Assembly (NCBI GenBank): GCA_010645155.1
Contig: CM021323.1
Location: forward strand, 2,957,835 to 3,021,834
Source of the DNA: Tigriopus japonicus
Lineage: Eukaryota; Arthropoda; Copepoda; Harpacticoida; Harpacticidae
Length of the DNA: 64,000 nucleotides
Reading direction: 5' to 3'
Below are positions 47,191-55,800 of this stretch, in pieces (the stretch's first letter is position 1; each line of letters begins with the position of its first letter). The notes beneath the pieces were generated by a model. That model made no database searches, had not been told where the DNA came from, and saw only the letters and a list, made by a program, of their open reading frames with translations. Both the position numbers and the translations under genes were made by a program.

Positions 47191-47961
47191 ATGGAACTCG
47201 ACAAAGATGTATCGGTGGCAAAGGAAATTTCTCCTTCATCGACTTCATTCGTTACTCAAAATCCTGTTGTGGCGGCAGCATCTGTCAAGTTACCCACGTT
47301 CTGGACTCATGGACCGGTGATTTGGTTTGCTCAGGCAGAATCACAATTCGACATCAAGGGTATTTCTTTGGACGAAACCAAATACAATTATGTGCTATCT
47401 GCCCTTGATTTTGCGACAGCTCAACGAGTTGAGGACATTATTTCCAACCCCCCGCCAAAGGGAAGCAAATATGAAGTCTTGAAAGATCGGTTGCTGGCTT
47501 CTTTCACCTTATCGGCGTATCAAAGAGCTCAGCGATTACTACGAGTGTCGCCACTTGGAGATCGTACTCCGTCAGCTTTAATGGATGAGATGCGTGGATT
47601 ACTTGGAGGACATGAACCTTGTTTTTTATTCAAAACAATCTTTGTGGATCAACTTCCAGAAGATGTACTTGTACTTGCCTTAGTCTCGATTTTGGATACA
47701 ACTTCCCCTCGTGATCTAGCTCTATTGGCTGATAAGATGGTTTCGGCTCTTCGTCCGAGTGTCAATGTTATTTCTTCTAAACGTAGTGGAAGTGGTAATC
47801 GATCGTCATCTCGGGATAAACTATGTCGGTTCCACAAACGATGGGGAGCTAAGGCCTTTCGATGTGAAGGATATTGCTCATATCAGAAGAATTCCCAAGA
47901 TCCATCCAAGTCTAATTTCATTCATTCGGTCCAGGGAAACGAATTCCTCGACCATCAGTAG
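47191..47961 (+). CDS. gag: Gag polyprotein of the Ty3/gypsy element
   Basis: 256 residues from the ATG at 47191, the first in this frame after the primer site. Structural protein that assembles the intracellular particle. The central part is a capsid-like helical region (LPTFWTHGPVIWFAQAESQF, LPEDVLVLALVS). The C-terminal part has the zinc-knuckle variant CRFHKRWGAKAFRCEGYC (C, H, C, C ligands) seen in many invertebrate gypsy Gags, which should bind the RNA. Its stop TAG at 47959 lies inside the frameshift hairpin. The pol frame overlaps from 47916. Start codon context is not strong. Confidence 0.9.
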   Translation: MELDKDVSVAKEISPSSTSFVTQNPVVAAASVKLPTFWTHGPVIWFAQAESQFDIKGISLDETKYNYVLSALDFATAQRVEDIISNPPPKGSKYEVLKDRLLASFTLSAYQRAQRLLRVSPLGDRTPSALMDEMRGLLGGHEPCFLFKTIFVDQLPEDVLVLALVSILDTTSPRDLALLADKMVSALRPSVNVISSKRSGSGNRSSSRDKLCRFHKRWGAKAFRCEGYCSYQKNSQDPSKSNFIHSVQGNEFLDHQ

Positions 47962-47977
47962 CTAATATTGGTGGTCG
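47934..47977 (+). promoter_or_regulatory. -1 ribosomal frameshift signal between gag and pol
   Basis: Heptamer GGGAAAC at 47934-47940 lies in gag phase as G GGA AAC, the X XXY YYZ form, and slipping back one base reads GGG AAA CGA into the pol frame. After an 8-base spacer, 47949-47960 pairs with 47966-47977: 12 pairs, two of them G-U, with the 5-base loop GCTAA. The gag stop sits in the hairpin. All three parts of a standard -1 signal are present. Confidence 0.88.
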
Positions 47978-50960
47978 GTTGTTGTTCGTAACAAATAAAA
48001 TTAACAAGACCTCCTATTTAGTTGATTCGGGTGCACAAATTAGTATTTTACCCGTTACACGATCCGTACGATTGGCTTCAAGGGGTACTCCATCATTTTC
48101 TGCTGCTAATGGTTCGTCCATTCGATGTTATGGACGAGTTACTCAAAATCTTCTTCTGGGTGATCAGAATTACACTTGGACATTTTACTTGGCGGATCTG
48201 GATCAGGCTATTATTGGAGCAGACTTTCTTGGTGCCAATAAGCTTATGGTTGATATAACACATGCAAGACTCTATGACCCTAATTCCCATAAATCCATTC
48301 AGGGTCATCTGAGTCATGGAGTTGCGCCATCTTTAACAGTTGTACGTCGAAATTGTCCAGATCAAATCATCAAGGTGTTGCAAGATTACCCTGAACTCTT
48401 GGTGCCAGCATTCAATAATGTTACTCCTAAACACGGAATTTTTCATCATTTGCCTACAACAGGACATCCTGTCCATTTTAAACCTCGTCGGTTAAACAGT
48501 CCTAAATACAAGGCAGCTAAAGACGATTTTCAGCGTATGATGGATTTGGGTATATGTCGACGTTCGAAAAGTGATCATGCATCGCCTCTGCATGTCACTC
48601 CTAAGTCTGATGGCAGTTGGAGATGTTGCGGAGATTTTCACGCTCTTAATGATCAAACTACACCGGATCAGTATCCAATTCCACACATCCAAGATTTCGC
48701 TGAAGGTCTTTACGGTTGTACAATATTTTCCAAAATTGACTTAGTGCGCGGTTATAACCAGATTCCCATGGCACCAGAAGATGTTCACAAGACTGCAATT
48801 ATAACTCCTTTCGGACTGTTTGAATTTCTCAAAATGCCCTTCGGTCTACGAAATGCAGCACAAACATTCCAACGAATGATGGACTCTGTTCTCTGTGATT
48901 TGCCATTTGTTTTTGTTTATCTCGATGATATTTTGATTGCCAGTGAATCTGAGTGTGACCATTTGTCACACTTACGTATTGTGTTCAAACGTCTTGCCGA
49001 CAATGGTCTCGTCATCAATGAAAAGAAATGTCTGCTCGGGGTGCCGGAGTTACCCTTTTTAGGACATCAAATCTCAGCGGCGGGCATTGCTCCCTTGACT
49101 GAACGGGTGCAAGCCATCAGAGATTTTCCAGTTCCTACAACACAACAGTCGTTGCGTGAGTTTTTAGGAATGATTGTGTATTATCACAGATTCATTCCGG
49201 GCTTGGCGGGAGTTTTAGCTCCTTTACATGAAAATCTGAAACTGAAACCAAAAGATTTTCGGATGACCCCTCAGTTGGAATCTGCCTTTGATCGGGCCAA
49301 AGCTAAGCTCGAAGATGCCACTCTACTGACATTTCCCAAAGGTTCTGCTCCACTCGCTCTGACAACTGACGCTTCCAGTGTGGCTGTGGGAGCGATCCTC
49401 GAACAGTTCACACATGGAGATTGGCATCCATTGGCCTTTTTCTCACGTAAATTGCGCCCACCAGAACTCAAATACAGTACTTTTGATCGAGAATTACTAG
49501 CCATTTACTTGGCGATCCGGCATTTTCGCCATTTCGTGGAAGGACAAGAACTGCTCTTGTTGACCGATCACAAACCCTTGACCTTCGCTTTCAACAAACG
49601 GACTGATCCTTTCTCCTCGCGTCAACAACGCCAGCTCTCATACATTTCAGAGTTCTCGACAAATATCAAACACGTGTCCGGGAAGCGGAATGTGGTGGCT
49701 GACGCCTTATCAAGAATTGGAGCGATTTTTGACTCTGTTTCGGCTCAGTCTTTGCAGACGGCGCAGCAAGAAGATCCTCATTTGGCTGCCGTGCAGACTT
49801 CTTTAACATCTCTGAAGTTTCAAATGGTGGAATTCGGGCCGGGGAACGTGTTGTTGTGTGACACTTCACAAGGTCGTGCTCGTCCATGGGTGCCAGAATC
49901 TCTTCGCAAGATGGTTTTCCAATCTATTCATGCTACGGCACACCCCGGAGCCCGTGCTGGGCGCAGGCTTATCAGTCGACATTTCGTCTGGCATGGTCTC
50001 AATCGAGATGTGAATCGTTGGACAGCCGAGTGCTTGGATTGTCAAAGAGCTAAAGTGGTGCGACACACACAATCTCCTCCCGAACATATTGATATTCCTT
50101 CGAAACGGTTCCAAGTGATTCATTTGGACATCGTAGGACCTTTAGAAGTCTCGGAAGGGTTCAAGTATCTACTCACAATCATCGATCGATTTACACGATG
50201 GCCAGAGGCCGTACCCATGGCAGATATTTCGACCATAACATGTGCCAGGGCTCTCCTTACAGGATGGATCTGTCGTTTTGGTGTTCCGGAGACAATAGTG
50301 ACAGATAGAGGTGCGCAATTTACGTCAGCACTTTGGGACGAGCTCTCAAAGATGTTGGGTGTGCGACTTCAAAACACAACATCATATCACCCGCAATCCA
50401 ACGGACTTATTGAGCGCTTCCACCGTCAGCTCAAAGACTCATTGCGTGCCAGGTTGGCGGGATGTCATTGGATTCATCACCTACCTTGGGTTCTGTTTGG
50501 AGTCCGTTGTGCTCCAAAAGATGATTGTAACTTGTCGCCGGCTCAATTATTATATGGAACCAATCTCTGCATACCTGGTGCTTTGTGCGTTTTTCCGACA
50601 ACAGATAGCACCCCGGCTGAACATTTCAAATACTTGAGTAATCAACTCGAAAAGATTGTGCCTCCTGCATCTCATTTTCATGGTAAACCGTCCACTTTTA
50701 TACCACCGTCATTATCATCTTGCCCATTTGTATGGCTCCGTGTTGATAGAGGTCGATCTTCTTTGGAATCGCCTTATGAAGGTCCATACCGGGTGATGCG
50801 TCGATCTCCCAAGACTTTCAAGTTGGATATGGGTAGAACTACGGCAACAGTGTCAATAGATCGTGTTAAACCAGCCATTTTCGACTATTCGCAACCTCCT
50901 CCTGTGGTCACTCGTGCTGGGCGTGTAGTAACACCCCCTCAATTGTATCGACCCGTATGA
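47937..50960 (+). CDS. pol: Pol polyprotein: protease, RT, RNase H, integrase
   Basis: Made by -1 frameshifting from gag; the frame is open from 47916 and has no early ATG. Protease VDSGAQISIL at about 48020-48050. RT with KIDLVRGYNQIPM and catalytic FVYLDDILIAS (YLDD near 48917). RNase H TDASSVAVGA near 49368 and LLLLTDHKPL. Integrase zinc finger H-x3-H (HATAHPG...SRHFVWHG) with CLDCQ near 50034. Core with LDIVGP (Asp near 50128), TDRGAQFTS (Asp near 50303) and NGLIERFHR (Glu near 50413). A C-terminal GPY/F module SPYEGPYRVMRR is near 50770. No chromodomain. About 1007 residues. Copies RNA into DNA and inserts it. No breaks seen. Confidence 0.95.
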   Translation, partial: KRIPRPSVANIGGRLLFVTNKINKTSYLVDSGAQISILPVTRSVRLASRGTPSFSAANGSSIRCYGRVTQNLLLGDQNYTWTFYLADLDQAIIGADFLGANKLMVDITHARLYDPNSHKSIQGHLSHGVAPSLTVVRRNCPDQIIKVLQDYPELLVPAFNNVTPKHGIFHHLPTTGHPVHFKPRRLNSPKYKAAKDDFQRMMDLGICRRSKSDHASPLHVTPKSDGSWRCCGDFHALNDQTTPDQYPIPHIQDFAEGLYGCTIFSKIDLVRGYNQIPMAPEDVHKTAIITPFGLFEFLKMPFGLRNAAQTFQRMMDSVLCDLPFVFVYLDDILIASESECDHLSHLRIVFKRLADNGLVINEKKCLLGVPELPFLGHQISAAGIAPLTERVQAIRDFPVPTTQQSLREFLGMIVYYHRFIPGLAGVLAPLHENLKLKPKDFRMTPQLESAFDRAKAKLEDATLLTFPKGSAPLALTTDASSVAVGAILEQFTHGDWHPLAFFSRKLRPPELKYSTFDRELLAIYLAIRHFRHFVEGQELLLLTDHKPLTFAFNKRTDPFSSRQQRQLSYISEFSTNIKHVSGKRNVVADALSRIGAIFDSVSAQSLQTAQQEDPHLAAVQTSLTSLKFQMVEFGPGNVLLCDTSQGRARPWVPESLRKMVFQSIHATAHPGARAGRRLISRHFVWHGLNRDVNRWTAECLDCQRAKVVRHTQSPPEHIDIPSKRFQVIHLDIVGPLEVSEGFKYLLTIIDRFTRWPEAVPMADISTITCARALLTGWICRFGVPETIVTDRGAQFTSALWDELSKMLGVRLQNTTSYHPQSNGLIERFHRQLKDSLRARLAGCHWIHHLPWVLFGVRCAPKDDCNLSPAQLLYGTNLCIPGALCVFPTTDSTPAEHFKYLSNQLEKIVPPASHFHGKPSTFIPPSLSSCPFVWLRVDRGRSSLESPYEGPYRVMRRSPKTFKLDMGRTTATVSIDRVKPAIFDYSQPPPVVTRAGRVVTPPQLYRPV

Positions 50961-50970
50961 ATCCGGATCT

Positions 50971-50981
50971 GGGCGGGGAAG
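50971..50981 (+). promoter_or_regulatory. Polypurine tract
   Basis: GGGCGGGGAAG two bases before the right LTR, where plus-strand DNA synthesis should start. One C interrupts the purines. Confidence 0.75.
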
Positions 50982-50983
50982 TC

Positions 50984-51102
50984 TGTAGCGACTCTCGAGC
51001 AACTACTTTGTCTGTGCTCATTTATGTCTCTCCTTGAACTTTAGATATAGGATCGAAGGAAAGAGAATAAAGGCAATTACTTGTTTACTTGAATCCGCTA
51101 AA
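50984..51102 (+). repeat. 3' LTR, 119 bp
   Basis: Base-for-base identical to 47023-47141 on my reading. Followed by CCTG, the right target duplication. Confidence 0.95.
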
Positions 51103-51106
51103 CCTG

Positions 51107-51615
51107 CATCCTTTATAAATGAGGGCAAAACGCCTGAGACAGAATGTGCCCCGGGCATCAGGAGCTATTTTACTTTCAGAATCTGAATGATCTGTCGATG
51201 GGCAAATTCGGCCTGGACGCCGTTTCCTCAGGTTTTTTCTTGAAGGTTTTAATCCCACCAATCGATATTTCAAGCACAAGAAACAATCACATCGGACCAA
51301 GCCTCGAAATGGACGAAATGTAGCAATTGCCGAAAAATCAATCAATTCAGGAAGGCTTGCGGTGAAATCATTTTTTCCAAAGGATCCAAGTTTTGTTGCA
51401 CAACTTGCACATAAATCCACATGGAAGTCGAGTGTCCTCCCGGCAATAATTTTGAACAACAACCGCTCAACCAAAACCATATAATTGGAACTTGATGTTT
51501 GGACCGAACTGCGATCAAGGCAGATCAAGCATAGCCCAGATCTTGCTTTTTCGTGTTTATCCATAGTTTTTAGATGGCGTGTACAATTTTTGATCGTCAA
51601 AAACCGAGGAGGCAA
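51107..51615 (-). pseudogene. Transposase-like gene, N-terminal part with CxxC motifs
   Basis: Open from 51615, first Met at 51564 (MDKHEKARSGLC). Cysteine pairs: LCLICL, LCASC and CDCFLCL, so probably one or two zinc-binding modules before a basic stretch (SRKNLRKRRPGR) that could bind DNA. The frame runs straight into the 3' LTR at 51102; across the retroelement and its 4-bp duplication it continues in the same frame at 47018, so the two halves were one gene. I do not recognise the N-terminal module by name. Confidence 0.7.
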
Positions 51616-51666
51616 CTTCTGCTTTATCAGTTTGATTACATTTTGAAGCGTTTCCAGTCTAGTACG

Positions 51667-51868
51667 TGATTGGTTGATATGGTTCTAGGAAATGGCGCAA
51701 AATTTGAACGCAGCATTAATAATAAAAATGCAATTTAATACCCTATTTCATCTGGAAAATAACTCGTCATTAAGGTTGTTGAAGCCCTCATGTTATAAAC
51801 TAATAGAAGCTTGTTTCAAAACCCAGCAAAATTTCCGAATACCCTGAAAGGAGAGTGGAGGATACGTG
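51667..51868 (-). repeat. Right terminal inverted repeat of the CAC transposon
   Basis: Inverted partner of 44806-45005. The gene starts about 100 bases inside this end, so any promoter should lie in or next to this repeat. Confidence 0.85.
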
Positions 51869-51871
51869 TGC

Positions 51872-52829
51872 ATGCAATGAGATTCTTTAGTCATGGGATG
51901 GGATGCCATAGTTAAAGCCAAGATGACGAGTGAAGTGTGAGGTTGAAGTCTGAAATGCACATATTTCTTCAAGGTCCTGAGAATGTTTGATTGCAAATGC
52001 AAGCTTTTTTGACAAGTTCAAAATTTGATCTTGAAACTAACGATTTTTTCAACAGCCATTACATTTTATTACCAATTTGTCAATTTTGGCCAAAATCGTA
52101 AAGAAAAAGTGCAAATAAAGGTGAAAAGTGCAAAAAGGCAGAAAAATGGGTTTATGTTAGCAAAAATATTTTTACTCTATTTATTAGGTTTATTCATGCG
52201 ATATTTGACATATCATGAAGGTTCAGTAGTACTACAGAAATATTGAGAATGATAAGGATAAAGGTTGAAACCAAATACTATGCAAGTAAAAGTCGTAGAT
52301 GGGTTAAAATGGTACTCTTTTCGTGTGCATGTCAATTAGTGATCTTAGTCTAAAACTTCTTTATAGATTCGTCTCCTGAAGTTTGGGTCGATCGGGATGT
52401 TAAAAAGGACTTTGCTTCTCCAAAAGTCGGATGGTATCAGAGGGATAAGGGCAGGAGAAGTAGGCTCAAAAATTTGTCAAAGAGAGTAAATCGGATTCCA
52501 GCAAAGGTTGTGCCAACCTTCACCGTCGACTCTCGGTTCACAGCGGTATGTCGTAGCCAAGTCTCTAAGGTATTGGTCGAGGTGAGAAAACGTACTATGG
52601 CAATGTTTGAAGATTATTTGCCCGTCCCTAATTATCACTATATGGCATTGTAAAAGAATGTCGGATTTGTTATTGGGGAATATCATATGAAAAACCTAAA
52701 AAGCCATTCGGAACACCGTGTGAACTTATTTCAACATCACTAAAACAAATATATGACCAAACAAGATTACAAATATATTCGGATGGAAACATTGTATTCT
52801 GCATAACCTAAATAAATTGCGTCTGGATC
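51872..52829. other. Intergenic DNA; possible LINE scrap at 52380-52640
   Basis: No gene seen. On the minus strand, 52640-52480 reads DQYLRDLATTYRCEPRVDGE, which could be a LINE or other fragment but lacks a motif I can name. AAAAGTGCAAATAAAGGTGA at 52098 recalls the hAT MITE interior. Confidence 0.4.
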
Positions 52830-55800
52830 CTAAGCACAGGCAACTTGTTCATAGTCCAGATTGAAGCCTGTGATTCCTGCGGTTTGAGTTGTCAAGCCTC
52901 GCACACCAACTTCAAAAGAGCCCGAAGTAGCTAGAAGGAAGATAAAAGGAAAAGTTCAGCAAAGGTCTTAAAAGACCTTATTATCGCCCGTTCGTATCTT
53001 TAAACCTCAAATGAAGAGATTGGATACATTAACATCTGGAAGCTCGTAATTACAAAAGTGGTAATCCTACCCAGATAAAGTATAATCACTTACTAGTTAA
53101 TGTGGTTGGACCATTGTCACCATCATTTCCAAAGATCCCCCCACACACCATGCTAGTCACTGGTGTCATAACAGTGATATGGTTGACAACTTGACAATCG
53201 GTCTACGGAAAATTAGCATTAATTTAGACTGCCAAATATTAGACACTCAATGCATCTTTACTTTATACTCTTTAAATGTTCACATGTTCGTAACGAACTG
53301 TCTCACCTTTTGGTTTTATTAGTTGCAATAATATTCATTTGGTGAAAGATGAAAATTGAATAATATCAATGCAATTCACTCATCTCTTTTAACTACAGTG
53401 ATTCAACATCGTAGAAACGAGAAGTAGGTGAAATAGTATTGTAATGTCATTGAGGGCGTGATTGTCAATAATATCAAGTAGTGATGGACCGAAAGGGCTC
53501 TCAATCGAAACCAAATGTTTTGGCCGAAAGAGGAATTAGCCGAAACCGAAACCGAAAGCTGCTGACTATGAAAGTATGCACATGGAAAACTTACTTTAAA
53601 AATCAAAGTTGCTCGTTTGTTCGTGAGTGGGAAACCACAAATTTAAAAAAAATCAGGAAAAATAAGTTTCAGAGATTTTAGGTCCAAACAATCTTTGACT
53701 TCGTTGTCAAACTTTGGGGAGGAGACGTAGTTTCGCGGTTGGTGGCCTACATCGAGAGAGAGAGGTCCCAGGTTCGATTCTCCTCCCCGATCTGTCTCAA
53801 AAAAACTTTTAGACGCTGCTCCATATCCACTACTGGTGAACCATTCTGATACCTGACTTGAAATTGCTTATCAGAAAAAATGGATATTGTGTCGATTCGC
53901 ATCGCTGGCCGTGCGAGGTTCAAACTTTCGACCCTTTCACCTACAATCCACAATCCAAAGACTTCATTCTTTACAGAGCATGGCTTCTTTCGGTATCGTT
54001 TGGCGTAACCGAAACCAAGATTTCGGCCGTAATTTTGGCTGAAAGCGCATTCGGTTTGTCACTAACATTAAGTTACCTCAGCAGCAGTAGCAGGAGCAGA
54101 TAAAAGAAATGGATCCGGAGAGGTGGTAGCAGACTCACTGAAACTCAATCGGCAAAATCCTAAAAAGCGAAAAAAGATATGAAATTTAAATCAAATAAAG
54201 CCTCAGCCCCAGTCCTCTTAGTAATCATTTTCATCACACATCAAGGATTTCAGCTTTCACCAAGCTTCACTTTCACCAAGCTTCACTTTAGCAATCACGA
54301 CGTCCTTGAGACAAAACGAGTAAAAAATGAGAGCATTTAAACCTGGATCATGGATTTGAATGAAAATGGTTGATTCTTGGTTATTGAATTCTTGGTGAGA
54401 GGGCCAAGACCCTCATTCTCATGCTCTTCTCATACATTTGATAGCTCTGCATTTTTGAAATGGTTTGATTGGCCATAAATTCCTTTGTCCAGGAATTAAA
54501 ATCAGATTCAGAAAAATAATCTCACAATTAAAAATCTTGAGGGTGCATTTTCTTAGAGACTTGGAGAGGGCCCATCTAATATACGTAAGTCAGATCACGA
54601 ATTTGAGCTGGATTACTTCAAAGACAAATCAAAATATTGAGCCCGTTGGGCAACATCAACCACAACAATAACAGGCACCAGGCAGATTTCATTCCACCCA
54701 AATACCAGGGGATCAATGTTGGCCCAACATTGGAGTTTTAACTTCGCACATGTTTTCCTCCTTTTCTGCAAAAGGTCGTAAATGTTCTGTAATTCATCCT
54801 GTTAATGTTGCACAACATTTACGTCCTCAATGTAGAGGCTTTCAAGAATGCCATCGTATTCATGTGAGTTGAAATGCATGCTCCATTTATTTACAATGAC
54901 GACGTATTACCCATTTTTAGCTCGATGTTCGGAAAAAAAGAAAAAAATGTGTGCTAAGATTCACCAACTATGTTCTTGAAGTTCAAACCATAGAAGAACA
55001 TACGGAAATGATTTCGATGGAAACAAAATGGTACATGATAAAGGTTGCTTTAGGTGAGCGTTTTAAATCATACCGCCAACGGCAAAACAGGGCCGTTGGT
55101 TGTACTGCATTGCTCAGCCCATTTTGGCGAATCCAAGCTTTTGCCATTATGGCGTCCATTCAATAATTCTAGATCCCTTGAAACGATCGATATTTCATGT
55201 AAATATACGTTTGCTGGGATTGGGTCGATAATATGCATATTTCGTTTTTAGGTTGATTAAATTAAAAGCAAATAGACAAGCCTTTTGCCGTGGCAAAAAT
55301 ATAGGATTAATATCCAAATTAATCCTAAAAATGAAATATCAATATTCAAACAATAATGACAAAATGGGCATTTTTCAGTGGATTCGAAGGAATCAAAACG
55401 ATATCTAAAAATGTTGCCAATATAGATAAATGAAATAGTTTTTAATGTTTCTTTCGGGTAATTTATGATTCTAGATGACTCATTTTCTAGTAAATAAACT
55501 TAGCATATTATCAATCAGGTGTCAGCAGAGGTATCAAGACTTTAAATATAGATCGTTTCCAAGGACCTAGAATCATTGAATGGACGCGAAAAATCTTGGA
55601 TTCGCCAAAATGGGCTGAGCAACTCAGCGCAGCAAACGGTCCTGTTTTGCCGTTAGCGGTATGATTTAAAACGCTCACTTGAAGCAAGCTTTGTCATGGC
55701 CGATTGATTCTGATTTTGAATTATGGCCAACATTTCTTACCAAGTTCTTGTCTGAAGCAGTTCTTATAGTTCTGATTGGCCAAAAACTGCCCTCCAGCAT

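Larger units (their letters stand above)
47023..51102 (+). mobile_element. Young Ty3/gypsy LTR retrotransposon, 4080 bp
   Basis: Complete element: identical 119-bp LTRs, tRNA-Trp primer site, gag, pol with protease-RT-RNase H-integrase order (the Ty3/gypsy order), purine tract, and 4-bp target duplication CCTG. No env-like frame exists between the pol stop (50960) and the right LTR. Both reading frames are intact and the LTRs do not differ, so the insertion is recent and the copy may be active. Confidence 0.95.
44806..51868 (-). mobile_element. CAC-ended DNA transposon with RAG1/Transib-like gene
   Basis: Two ~200-bp inverted repeats bound the region: left 44806-45005, starting CACGTATCCTTCACTCTCC, and right 51667-51868, ending GGAGAGTGGAGGATACGTG. 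A 3-base TGC flanks both sides (44803-44805, 51869-51871), a possible target duplication. CAC termini are shared by Transib/RAG and CACTA/Mirage/Chapaev elements. The gene inside runs on the minus strand and is described separately. A 4080-bp Ty3/gypsy element with a 4-bp duplication is inserted in it; without it the transposon is about 2.98 kb. Exact superfamily is not settled. Confidence 0.75.

Noticed and set aside
50600..50983. An env-like gene or chromodomain in the LTR element
   Set aside because: Pol ends 23 bases before the right LTR with a GPY/F module and a short tail; no further open frame or aromatic cage residues.
44806..51868. P-element or THAP-type transposase
   Set aside because: The N-terminus lacks the THAP C2CH layout and AVPTIF-like motif; the CxxC, HxxxxH and Glu order fits the RAG1/Transib and CACTA-type layout better.
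44806..51868. A 5-bp target duplication as in Transib and RAG
   Set aside because: The five bases on the two sides (GTTGC and TGCAT) do not match; only TGC does.
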